From Clostridium sp. HBUAS56010 (GTDB taxonomy: Bacteria; Bacillota; Clostridia; Lachnospirales; Lachnospiraceae): 64,000 nt of DNA. Every line of letters begins with the position of its first letter. Within the stretch, counting starts at the first letter, position 1. A program made the translations under genes and the position numbers. The notes beneath the pieces were generated by a model. It saw only the letters and a program-made list of their open reading frames with translations, did no database searches and had not been told where the DNA came from. This document shows positions 22,885 to 30,487 of the stretch, one piece after another. The stretch covers positions 62,001-126,000 of the forward strand of contig NZ_SULJ01000008.1 in assembly GCF_007115105.1 (NCBI RefSeq), read 5' to 3'.

Positions 22885-25299
22885 TTAAATTACCTCTCTT
22901 CTTATATTATTTAATGGGTCAACTGGTTCCAAGTGTCTCCCGTTCCCTTCTTTTTGCCAAAGCACATGCTCAAGCCTGGGGAGGGAAATACCCAGTGTCT
23001 CCTTCAGTACATCTTCTATGGTTTCTACTGAAACCACAGTGAGCTGATTCTTCACTTCTTCCGGAACCTCTTTTAGATCAATTACATTATCTTTTGGTAT
23101 TAACACCTTTTTTATTCCTGCTCTCTGCGCTCCCAGAAGTTTTTCTTTCAGACCTCCGATCGGAAGCACCGCACCTCTTAATGTGAGTTCACCGGTCATT
23201 GCCAGCTTTGAATCCACTTTATTGCCTGTAACCAGAGAAGCAAGCGCTGTAAACAATGCAATTCCTGCTGACGGACCATCTTTTGGAACGGCACCTGAGG
23301 GTACATGAATGTGAAGGTCTCTTTCCTTAAAATTAAAGGAATTTAAAGGCAGTCTGGACTTTAACAGGCTTAAGGATATTCTGGCAGACTCTTTCATGAC
23401 ATCTCCCAGTTTTCCAGTGAGAATCACATTCCCTCCGCCTGGCATATCTGTTGCCTCGATGAAAAGAATCTCTCCTCCTACCGGTGTCCACGCAAGCCCT
23501 GTTACCACTCCAGGCGGATTATCTGACTGTGCCCTCTCATGGCGGGAAACCTGTCTTCCAAGAAGCTCTTCTAATTCGTCTTCCTTAATGTGAAATGCCT
23601 CTTTTCCTTTGTTTAATACAATCTTTTCACTGACCACTCTTGCAAGTGCCGCAAGCTGTTTTTTCAGTCCTCTTACGCCAGCTTCTAAGGTATAATCACT
23701 GATAATTTTCTTTAAAACTTCATCTTCCAGTACAAGCTGACCGTTTTTTAATCCATGATCATCTAACACAGCCGGCAGCAAATGTTCTTTTCCAATATGG
23801 AACTTCTCTTCTATCGTATAGCTGGAGATGGGAATTACTTCCATTCGGTCTCTTAAAGGACCTGGAATACTTTCTAAAGAGTTGGCTGTGGCAATAAAGA
23901 ACACATCGGACAAATCATAGGGCAGATCCAGATAATGATCGGTAAAGGTGCCATTTTGCTCCGGGTCCAATACTTCTAATAATGCACTGGAAGGATCTCC
24001 GTTATAACCTCCAGTTGTGACCTTGTCAATCTCATCAAGCACCATAACCGGATTGGAATGTCCTGCCTTCTTTATACTTTGAATAATTCTTCCCGGCATA
24101 GCACCTACATAAGTTCTTCTGTGACCACGAATCTCTGACTCATCCCGGATTCCGCCAAGGCTGATTCTTATATATTCCCTGTCAAGAGCTTCTGCAATGC
24201 TTCTGCCAAGACTCGTTTTACCAGTTCCCGGAGGACCTACTAATAAGAGAATGGAACCTTTTTTATTTTTATTGAGCTGCATAACTGCAAGATGCTGTAT
24301 AATTCTGTCCTTTACTTTTGAAAGTCCATAGTGCTGCTCATTGAGAATCTTTCTTGCATGCTCCAAATCAATGGATTTAGGATCTTCCTTTTTCCATGGA
24401 AGCTGAACCAGTACATCAAGGTAATTGCGAATCACGTTATAGTCTGTTCGGTTCGGTCCCTGATCTTCTAACTTCCGGTACTCCTCTAATGCCGCTTCTT
24501 TGACTTCCGGCGGCATTCCAGCCTCTTCAATACGTCTTAAATAATCTGGTTCTTTCTTTGTGCTGTCTTCTTTCCCTTCATTTAACTCTTCCTGAATTGC
24601 TTTTAACTGTTCTCTTAAAACTGTCTCCCGGTAATTGCGGTTTGCCCGCTCTGAAAACTTCTCTGAAATTTCCATCTGAAACTGAATCACTTCTTTGTGC
24701 TTTAATAAGTGATCCATGAACCGAAGGCTCCGCTCCTTGATTGATTGGATCTCTAACAATTCATAACGCTCATTGACAGGAATCTGAAAGAACTGGGATA
24801 AGTATACGATCAGAGAGTTTAAATCATCAATGTTTTCTATAATCTTTTGATACTGTTCTCCTCCGGTAAACTTAGAACTGATCTCTCCTGTGACTCTCTT
24901 CATATAGCTGAGCATTTCCTTTTTGCTGGACTCATCAAGATCCAGTTTATCAGGTGCAGCTTCAAAATCAGCAGTTAAGATTCCCTCCTCTTCCCTAAAC
25001 TCCTTTATCTCTACTCTATCTGTAAGCTTTGCGGAAATCTGTACACCTTTTTCGGTCTTTTCCAAATGATTGACTTTAAATAATACTCCGGTACGGTAAA
25101 AGTCCTCTTCTGCTTTCCTTGCTGCTCCAAAATTCTGTTTTAAAGGAAGAGCAACTTTTTGGACCTCTTCATTATTTAGATATTCAATCAGCTTTTGATC
25201 TGTAAGCTCCATATGAATGGTCGTTACAACATTCGGCAATATAACCTTATAGGAAACAGGAAAAACCATACTTGTTTGATCATTATTGTTATTTTTCAT
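22885..25299 (-). CDS. lon: ATP-dependent protease Lon
   Basis: Complete Lon (804 residues): N-terminal substrate domain (VFPVSYKVILPNVVTTIHME), coiled-coil middle, AAA+ module with Walker A LLVGPPGTGKTSLGRSIAEA and Walker B MVLDEIDKV, and an S16 protease domain with the catalytic serine at about residue 677 (VPKDGPSAG) and the partner Lys near 718. It degrades misfolded and regulatory proteins in the cytosol. The ATG at 25299 has AAAGGA six bases upstream; a longer frame upstream crosses the operator-like site at 25330. Probably repressed by the TetR gene just upstream (see 25330). Confidence 0.96.
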   Translation of the reverse strand: MKNNNNDQTSMVFPVSYKVILPNVVTTIHMELTDQKLIEYLNNEEVQKVALPLKQNFGAARKAEEDFYRTGVLFKVNHLEKTEKGVQISAKLTDRVEIKEFREEEGILTADFEAAPDKLDLDESSKKEMLSYMKRVTGEISSKFTGGEQYQKIIENIDDLNSLIVYLSQFFQIPVNERYELLEIQSIKERSLRFMDHLLKHKEVIQFQMEISEKFSERANRNYRETVLREQLKAIQEELNEGKEDSTKKEPDYLRRIEEAGMPPEVKEAALEEYRKLEDQGPNRTDYNVIRNYLDVLVQLPWKKEDPKSIDLEHARKILNEQHYGLSKVKDRIIQHLAVMQLNKNKKGSILLLVGPPGTGKTSLGRSIAEALDREYIRISLGGIRDESEIRGHRRTYVGAMPGRIIQSIKKAGHSNPVMVLDEIDKVTTGGYNGDPSSALLEVLDPEQNGTFTDHYLDLPYDLSDVFFIATANSLESIPGPLRDRMEVIPISSYTIEEKFHIGKEHLLPAVLDDHGLKNGQLVLEDEVLKKIISDYTLEAGVRGLKKQLAALARVVSEKIVLNKGKEAFHIKEDELEELLGRQVSRHERAQSDNPPGVVTGLAWTPVGGEILFIEATDMPGGGNVILTGKLGDVMKESARISLSLLKSRLPLNSFNFKERDLHIHVPSGAVPKDGPSAGIALFTALASLVTGNKVDSKLAMTGELTLRGAVLPIGGLKEKLLGAQRAGIKKVLIPKDNVIDLKEVPEEVKNQLTVVSVETIEDVLKETLGISLPRLEHVLWQKEGNGRHLEPVDPLNNIRREVI

Positions 25300-25329
25300 C
25301 GTTTTATCCTTTCTGTGTGCCGTTCTAAA

Positions 25330-25348
25330 GTGAATGTTCATTTATAAT
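25330..25348. promoter_or_regulatory. Putative TetR-family operator before lon
   Basis: GTGAATGTTCATTTATAAT (plus strand) is a near-palindrome (TGAA-TGTTCA) and matches GTGAATGATCATTTATTAT at 25990-26016, on the opposite strand, at all but two positions. It lies 31 bases before the lon ATG, just after a candidate TATTAT -10. Confidence 0.62.
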
Positions 25349-25407
25349 ATTTTGTTTTTTTGCGAGATCTTTCCAGAACTTTCTGTAAATAATCCCGCAT
25401 TTTAACC

Positions 25408-25971
25408 CTATCGCAATATTGCATATTCTATAATCTGAATCATCTCCTGCAAAAGCACTTCTTTCTGCTCTCTTGTCTTCCGGTTATCCACTGCAATCGC
25501 CTTAACCGGCTGAAATAAAATCGCAATTAAATTATCTTCCTGATAATCCTTTATGATATTCTCCTGCTTCATCTCGGTCATCAGGTGATAAATCTTGCAG
25601 ATTCCCTGTCTTCCGCTGCACTGACCTGCCAGAGAGGGACAGTTGGAAAACTGTTCCACAAAACTAAAAATCTCTTTGTTCTCCAGAATATAGTTATAAT
25701 AACTTCGGATCAGAATCTCAATCTGTCTCTGTCCTTCTGTATTCCGGTCTACGCTGTCTAAAAGGTAGGTGTAGATCTCTTCCGAATACTCCATGTAAAT
25801 ATCATTTAACATATCATCTTTGTTCTCGTAATAAATGTAAACCGTTGCCGGCGAAACCCCTGCCATCTTTGCGATTTTAGAGACAGAAGTGCCATGAAAG
25901 CCCCCCTGCAGGATCAGCTTAATTACCGCTTCCTTTATGCTTCTCACTTTTTCGTCGTCTTTTTTCCTCAT
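25408..25971 (-). CDS. TetR/AcrR-family transcriptional regulator
   Basis: A 187-residue repressor-type protein. The N-terminal helix-turn-helix reads FHGTSVSKIAKMAGVSPATVYIYYENKDDM, a textbook TetR DNA-binding domain, followed by a helical ligand domain with a short Cys-rich loop (CPSLAGQCSGRQGIC). The ATG at 25971 has GAGGTG five bases upstream; a longer frame begins within the operator at 26010. It lies upstream of lon, and a matching palindrome precedes both genes, suggesting autoregulation and control of lon. The inducer is unknown; the loop cysteines could sense redox or metal, which is speculation. Confidence 0.92.
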   Translation of the reverse strand: MRKKDDEKVRSIKEAVIKLILQGGFHGTSVSKIAKMAGVSPATVYIYYENKDDMLNDIYMEYSEEIYTYLLDSVDRNTEGQRQIEILIRSYYNYILENKEIFSFVEQFSNCPSLAGQCSGRQGICKIYHLMTEMKQENIIKDYQEDNLIAILFQPVKAIAVDNRKTREQKEVLLQEMIQIIEYAILR

Positions 25972-25989
25972 TTCATCACCTCTATGAGT

Positions 25990-26016
25990 CAATAATAAAT
26001 GATCATTCACTTATTG
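25990..26016. promoter_or_regulatory. Putative TetR-family autoregulatory operator
   Basis: CAATAA and TTATTG arms enclose AATGATCATT, a 27-base imperfect palindrome 19 bases ahead of the TetR ATG. The core recurs before lon (25330-25348). The site overlaps the 3' end of the neighbouring DUF4491 gene. Confidence 0.65.
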
Positions 26017-26303
26017 TCAAGATTTTTTTCCGGTTTTTTAGGAAACCAGCCCTTTTCCACTCTCTTTTTCTGCTCAAACAGTTCTTGAATGCTCCATAAC
26101 AGAGAAAAACCAAGGACTGATAATAGGGATGATAAAACCTGTCCCTGCAAAAAAAGAGAGAAGAAAATGCACACAATTCCTGACAGCAGAAATGCAGGCC
26201 ACACTTTGGTACCGCAGTAATACTCTGATTTAATGACAACCGGGTGCAGTAATCCAATGATTAAAAATGCGCCAATTCCGATCATAATTCCTTCATAGTT
26301 CAT
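26007..26303 (-). CDS. DUF4491 family membrane protein
   Basis: A 98-residue protein with three hydrophobic segments (about 7-27, 32-52, 55-72) starting MNYEGIMIGIGAFLIIGLLHPVVIKSEYY, of which the pattern G-L-x-HP-x-VIKxEY is typical of DUF4491. The C-terminal tail is basic (EQKKRVEKGWFPKKPEKN). Function unknown. An overlapping frame on the same strand (26003-26257) is Cys/Phe-rich and lacks family features. The gene ends 35 bases before the TetR ATG and may share its transcript. Confidence 0.85.
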   Translation of the reverse strand: MNYEGIMIGIGAFLIIGLLHPVVIKSEYYCGTKVWPAFLLSGIVCIFFSLFLQGQVLSSLLSVLGFSLLWSIQELFEQKKRVEKGWFPKKPEKNLDNK

Positions 26304-26362
26304 ATGTCACCTCAAAGAAAGTTTTTTAACATTGTATTGGAAAGAGCTGCCGTTTAAGACCA

Positions 26363-27127
26363 TTATTTTTTAATAATATAATAGAGAGATTTTTTCTCTC
26401 TTATCACGCTTTGAATCTTCACTTGAAAGGTTTCCTCAATCTGGTCTTTCAGCTTGTAGTCGTCTACCGGATTGCAGGCAAGAACTTTCCCCTTTTCCAT
26501 TAATATCACTCTGTCTGCATAATTCAGGGCTAAATTCATATCATGCAGTACCATGACTATGGTTTTATGTCTTGTCTTATTTAGCTGTTGTATCAGTTCT
26601 GCCATTTCATAGGCAACATTGATATCCAGATATGTGGTTGGCTCATCTAAGAACACATAGGGTGTGTCCTGTGCCATAACCATGGCGAGAAAAACCCGCT
26701 GCCGCTCTCCCCCTGATAACTGATTCATTGATTTATGACAGAGCGTCTGACAATTCATCTGTATCATGGCATCTTCTGCCATATCCCTGTCTTTCTTTGA
26801 AAAGGAACCAAACGGAGGCTGGTGGGGATACCGTCCGGATAAAACCACCTGCTTTACTGTCATATCAGGGATATGGGTGCTCTGCATCAGTACCGATACT
26901 CTCTTTGCAAATTCCCTGTTTTTATGGCTGCGTATGTCCTGTCCGTCCAGGAGAATTTTTCCCTTCCGGGGGATCAGAAGCCTGGAGGCAAGTTTCAGTA
27001 CTGTGCTTTTCCCACAGCCATTGGGACCGATCACTGCAGTAATCTTGCCTTCTTCAAAAGTCAAATCCATATCTTTGATAAAATCACGTCGGTTGTAAGA
27101 AAATTCAACCGCTTTAAACTCCATCAT
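26363..27127 (-). CDS. FecE/FepC-type ABC transporter ATPase (iron/siderophore class)
   Basis: A 254-residue ABC ATPase: Walker A VIGPNGCGKSTVLKLAS, Q-loop VLMQSTH, signature QLSGGERQRVFLAMV, Walker B YVFLDEPTTYLD and the switch His (VLHDMNLAL). The sequence is typical of the iron chelate/heme/cobalamin class. The ATG overlaps the end of the permease gene by 14 bases, with AGGAGG six bases upstream. Last gene of the radical SAM-binding protein-permease-ATPase operon. Confidence 0.94.
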   Translation of the reverse strand: MMEFKAVEFSYNRRDFIKDMDLTFEEGKITAVIGPNGCGKSTVLKLASRLLIPRKGKILLDGQDIRSHKNREFAKRVSVLMQSTHIPDMTVKQVVLSGRYPHQPPFGSFSKKDRDMAEDAMIQMNCQTLCHKSMNQLSGGERQRVFLAMVMAQDTPYVFLDEPTTYLDINVAYEMAELIQQLNKTRHKTIVMVLHDMNLALNYADRVILMEKGKVLACNPVDDYKLKDQIEETFQVKIQSVIREKKSLYYIIKK

Positions 27128-28148
27128 AAAGTCCCTCCTTTCTTTTTCCTTTCCAAATCAGGAATAGAAAAAAAGGACTGCCAAGAAAAGACATAAGTAA
27201 GCCCACCGGCAATTCATAAGGCAGAAATAAGGTTCTTGAAAGCAAGTCACAGAGAATCACAAACATCCCGCCTGTCAAAGCACTGGCAGGAATCACAAAC
27301 CGGTTATCAGACCCAATGATCAGCTTTACCCCATGGGGAACCAAAAGTCCTACAAAACCGATCAGTCCGGCAAAACTAACCGCCGAACCTGCAAGAATTG
27401 CGGCAACGGCAACATAGAGACAACGTTTTTGCAGCACATTCATTCCAAGAGACCTGGCGCAGTCAGTGCCAAGGCTTAAAAGGTTTAAGCCTCCAGAACA
27501 GGCAAGAGCTAAGAAAAGTCCCAATAGGATTAAAACAGCGGGACAGGCAAGGGTTTTGATTGTTACAGAAGAAAGACCTCCGATCAGGAAATTTCCTGCT
27601 CCCACATAGGCATCCGGATACAGGATTAAAATCGTATTCATTCCGGCACTGAATATGGTATTAATGACCACTCCGGCAAGAACCAGATAAAGCCGGGACA
27701 TCTGACCGCCTGCACCAGATAAAAGCACCACCATGGACGCCGCCAATGCCCCTGTAAAGGCAGAAACAGAAAGAAGATACATGGATGGCGGCAGCAATGC
27801 AGAGGCCAGAAGAACACAGAATCCAGCACCTGCGTTGACCCCTATAATATTGGGACTTGCAAGGGGATTATGTAAGACGGACTGTAAGATGGTTCCAGAC
27901 ACCGCCAGTCCGCTTCCCGCAAATAATCCGCCCAGTACCCTTGGCAGCCGGACGGCAAAAAGAATCTGGTAAAAGGAATCTTTTCCGTGTTTCTGCATGA
28001 GCGTTTCTAAAAAAAGAGAAACGCTCATGGGGTTTGCACCAAGACACATGCCGGCACCCATGGAAATCATAAGCAAAACGGCAGAAAGAGCAAGAAAAAC
28101 CCAGGATTTATGATTGGTTTCCATAAAGGATTTTGGATAAATATTCAT
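27114..28148 (-). CDS. FecCD-family ABC transporter permease
   Basis: A 344-residue BtuC/FecCD-type permease with about ten membrane spans. The family blocks RLPRVLGGLFAGSGLAVSGT, NPLASPNIIGVNAGA and the coupling region AGLIGFVGLLVPHGVKLIIG are all present. A single polypeptide would homodimerise. I chose ATG 28148 (GGGGGGAAAGCT upstream), which overlaps the binding-protein gene by 41 bases. Substrate class: iron complexes, heme or corrinoids. Confidence 0.93.
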   Translation of the reverse strand: MNIYPKSFMETNHKSWVFLALSAVLLMISMGAGMCLGANPMSVSLFLETLMQKHGKDSFYQILFAVRLPRVLGGLFAGSGLAVSGTILQSVLHNPLASPNIIGVNAGAGFCVLLASALLPPSMYLLSVSAFTGALAASMVVLLSGAGGQMSRLYLVLAGVVINTIFSAGMNTILILYPDAYVGAGNFLIGGLSSVTIKTLACPAVLILLGLFLALACSGGLNLLSLGTDCARSLGMNVLQKRCLYVAVAAILAGSAVSFAGLIGFVGLLVPHGVKLIIGSDNRFVIPASALTGGMFVILCDLLSRTLFLPYELPVGLLMSFLGSPFFLFLIWKGKRKEGLYDGV

Positions 28149-29052
28149 AGCTTTCCCCCCATTTGGAATCCGGTTTATATAAGAATTTCTCCTTTGGAAG
28201 CATGACATATTTTCCTGTCTTTACTGCACGCAGACGGCTCCATACGGGACTGCTTTCCACCGTTTCCCTTAAATTTTTCTCTGCAAGTTCTTCGTCATTT
28301 CCCATTGGAATCACAAAAATATAATCCGGATCAAGCTTTAAGATGGATTCTAAGTTAAACTCTTTTAACAGGCTTTGATTTTGATCCGCAATATTCTCAC
28401 AGCCCAGATCCTTTAACATCTTTCCTGTCATGGTCTTGGAATCCTGTGCCGCTGCTCCCCCGGAATAAGTGATGAGCAAAAGAGCTGTGGGCGAAATCTG
28501 GTCCTTATGACTCGCTGCAATGGCATCAATCTGCTTTTTTACCTCCAGCCCGTTTTTCTCATAGAGGTCTGATCTCCCGGTAATATCCGTGCACGTTTTA
28601 AGCATGTTTAAATAGTCCTCAAAGTAAGTGACATGGAAATAAGCAGAAGGGATTCCCGCCTGTTTTAACGTATCCTTGATTGCCACATGTTCTTTTGTCT
28701 CGGAAGACAAAAGCACCAGATCTGGCCTGCAGGCAATAATCTGCTCCACATTGGGACTGTTATAGGTTCCTACCGTAACAACGTCTTCTGGCAGATTTAG
28801 TCCTCTTTCATCAAACACATCATCGGTTACCCCTGTCAGTTCTCCTCCTGCCTCCAGCCACACCTGGGCAAAGCTTCCCATCAGTGCCACCACCCGTCTG
28901 GGATCTTTAACAGTTATTTCCTGTCCGAGAGCATCGGCAAACCGGTACCCCTCCACGGTCGGTGCCGGCTCCTGCCTTTTTTCACTGCAGCCAGTAAGGA
29001 AACTGGTTATCAGCAATGCAATTAATCCAATCCACATGACTTTTTGCTTCAC
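28108..29052 (-). CDS. ABC transporter substrate-binding lipoprotein (iron class)
   Basis: A 314-residue class III (BtuF/FecB-like) binding protein. A GTG at 29052, with AGGAGG 11 bases upstream, gives a short lipoprotein signal: KQKVMWIGLIALLITSFLTG followed by Cys. Later blocks include DPRRVVALMGSFAQVWLEAG, CRPDLVLLSS and LESILKLDPDYIFV, all typical of iron-chelate binding proteins. The longer frame reaching back to 29253 runs through the radical SAM gene and lacks a signal peptide at its start. It begins directly after the radical SAM stop. Confidence 0.92.
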   Translation of the reverse strand: MKQKVMWIGLIALLITSFLTGCSEKRQEPAPTVEGYRFADALGQEITVKDPRRVVALMGSFAQVWLEAGGELTGVTDDVFDERGLNLPEDVVTVGTYNSPNVEQIIACRPDLVLLSSETKEHVAIKDTLKQAGIPSAYFHVTYFEDYLNMLKTCTDITGRSDLYEKNGLEVKKQIDAIAASHKDQISPTALLLITYSGGAAAQDSKTMTGKMLKDLGCENIADQNQSLLKEFNLESILKLDPDYIFVIPMGNDEELAEKNLRETVESSPVWSRLRAVKTGKYVMLPKEKFLYKPDSKWGESYEYLSKILYGNQS

Positions 29053-29053
29053 T

Positions 29054-30061
29054 TTAAAAAAATCCTCCTGCTTTTTGTTGTTCTCCATATGCGCAATAAC
29101 TGTCTTCTGCCATATAATCTCCCTGATGGTAATATCCTGCTCTTGCCCGGCAGCCACCGCATTCTGTTTCATAAGCACAGCCATGACATGTCCCCTTGTA
29201 CTGTCTGGTTCGAAGACGTTCAAACACTTTGCTGGTTTTCCATATCTGGTCAAATGGCTCTTTTCTCACACTTCCCGCCTCTTCCACCATGTAGGCACAA
29301 GGTCTGACGATTCCTGCCGGATCAATGATGCAGTAAGACAGTCCAGCCAGACAGCCTTTGGTAAAACGGGTCTTTACTTTCATTTCACTGGCAACCCGGA
29401 TAAACTGCGGCGCACAGGTTGGCTTGATGTCAATGGAAACCTGATTTTGTTTTTTCATAATCGTTTTTAAAAGCTCTTCGTATTCCAGCACTTCAAGAGA
29501 AGTCTCTTCCAGAAATTTTCCTCTTCCAACAGGAATCAGAAAAAACAAATAGCTGGCAATTGCCCCCACCTCTACACAAAAATCAATAATGTCGCAGACT
29601 TCTTTTCTGTTCCACTCCATGATAGTGGTATGAATCTGAAAAGGAAGGTCTGCCTTTTTGCAATTTTCAATCCCTTGAAGCGTCAACTGGAAGGCATCTT
29701 TTTTTCCTCTGAAAAAGTTATGCTTTTCTTCAATCAAACTGTCCAGGCTGATTCCCATTGCCTTTGCGCCGCACTGTTTTAATGCCTCCGCCTTTTTTCT
29801 TGTAATTAAGGTGCCGTTGGTTCCAAAGACCGGACGGAGTCCCAAAGATGCGGCAAAAGCTACCAGCTCATAGATATCAGGGCGCATAAGAGGTTCCCCT
29901 CCGCTGAATATCATGATCTTAAATCCAGCGGCAGATATTTCCCCAATCATCTTTTTTGCTTCTTCTGTAGTCAGTTCCTGATCCTTTTTACAGCCTGCAT
30001 CCTGATAACAATGCCTGCACGCCAGATTACACTGATTGGTTGTCAGCCACGAAACAATCAT
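29054..30061 (-). CDS. Radical SAM/SPASM protein, NirJ/AhbD-like
   Basis: A 335-residue radical SAM enzyme with CX3CX2C at the N terminus (TTNQCNLACRHCYQDAG; Cys11, Cys15, Cys18) and GGEP (FSGGEPLMRPD). A C-terminal SPASM/twitch part contains GCLAGLSYCIIDPAGIVRPC and the CX2CX5CGGCRARA segment. The C-terminal pattern matches the putative heme d1/alternative heme enzymes NirJ1/NirJ2 of Clostridia, related to AhbC/AhbD that modify siroheme derivatives. Exact reaction unproven. ATG 30061 has GGAG seven bases upstream. It leads an operon with an FecBCD-type transporter, suggesting modified tetrapyrrole, heme or iron handling. Confidence 0.85.
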   Translation of the reverse strand: MIVSWLTTNQCNLACRHCYQDAGCKKDQELTTEEAKKMIGEISAAGFKIMIFSGGEPLMRPDIYELVAFAASLGLRPVFGTNGTLITRKKAEALKQCGAKAMGISLDSLIEEKHNFFRGKKDAFQLTLQGIENCKKADLPFQIHTTIMEWNRKEVCDIIDFCVEVGAIASYLFFLIPVGRGKFLEETSLEVLEYEELLKTIMKKQNQVSIDIKPTCAPQFIRVASEMKVKTRFTKGCLAGLSYCIIDPAGIVRPCAYMVEEAGSVRKEPFDQIWKTSKVFERLRTRQYKGTCHGCAYETECGGCRARAGYYHQGDYMAEDSYCAYGEQQKAGGFF

Positions 30062-30108
30062 AGGTCTTCTCCTTTCACTCTTCTGCGTATTTTTCTTTTC
30101 ATACCCCA

Positions 30109-30125
30109 AGTATATGCCTATTATA
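30109..30125 (-). promoter_or_regulatory. -10 element and DtxR-like half-site before the radical SAM operon
   Basis: On the minus strand TATAAT (30120-30125) is followed at once by TAGGCATATACT (30109-30120). The same 12-base word occurs at 40397-40408 beside the perfect palindrome of the DtxR-family gene. A weak -35 (TTCTAG) is 17 bases upstream. Confidence 0.45.
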
Positions 30126-30194
30126 TGTAGGGGATGTTTCTCCTAGAATCAGACATCCTTTTTCGAAAACGGAAAAGCTCTCCCAAGAAAATAC

Positions 30195-30223
30195 TTGACA
30201 CTGAAAAATCTCCGTGCTATAGT
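30195..30223 (+). promoter_or_regulatory. Promoter of the riboflavin operon
   Basis: TTGACA (30195-30200), 17-base spacer and TATAGT (30218-30223), a near-consensus vegetative promoter about 17 bases before the FMN riboswitch. Confidence 0.85.
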
Positions 30224-30240
30224 GACGTTAATTGAATAAT

Positions 30241-30346
30241 ATCTTCAGGGCAGGGTGCAAATCCCTACCGGTGGTATAGCCCACGAGCCGCAAGGCAGAT
30301 TCGGTGTGATTCCGAAGCCGACAGTATAGTCTGGATGAAAGAAGAT
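30241..30346 (+). promoter_or_regulatory. FMN riboswitch (RFN element)
   Basis: Closing stem ATCTTC/GAAGAT, then the invariant blocks AGGGCAGGGTGCAAATCCC, ACCGGTGGTATAGCCCACGA, GGTGTGATTCCGAAGCCGAC and AGTATAGTCTGGATGAAAGA. This is the full RFN core. FMN binding should favour the downstream terminator and shut off ribD-ribE-ribBA-ribH. Two hairpin terminators follow before ribD. Confidence 0.97.
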
Positions 30347-30376
30347 GCGTTACATCTCCATGTGTATAAATACAGT

Positions 30377-30413
30377 CTCTGAAATCGTAATAGATTTCGG
30401 AGTTTTTGTTTTT
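30377..30413 (+). terminator. First terminator in the rib leader (riboswitch platform)
   Basis: CTCTGAAATC pairs with GATTTCGGAG, followed by TTTTTG and more T. Its position 31 bases after the aptamer fits the expression platform of the FMN riboswitch. Confidence 0.82.
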
Positions 30414-30437
30414 ATTTCACATCCTTTTGTTGAAAGT

Positions 30438-30474
30438 CAATGCCTTGAATGATACCGTTCAAGGCATTTTTTTA
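30438..30474 (+). terminator. Second terminator in the rib leader
   Basis: AATGCCTTGAA pairs with TTCAAGGCATT, followed by seven T, ending five bases before the ribD SD. It is a strong intrinsic terminator lying between the riboswitch platform and the first gene. Confidence 0.8.
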
Positions 30475-30487
30475 TTTCAGGAGGTGT

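Noticed and set aside
26003-26257. 84-codon Cys/Phe-rich frame overlapping the DUF4491 gene
   Set aside because: Same-strand alternative frame without SD; the DUF4491 frame has the expected membrane spans and family pattern.
28108-29253. Longer iron-binding protein starting at 29253
   Set aside because: The extension runs through the radical SAM gene and hides the lipoprotein signal peptide that starts at GTG 29052.
30449-30487. Upstream extension of ribD
   Set aside because: The extra codons lie inside the second leader terminator and lack an SD.
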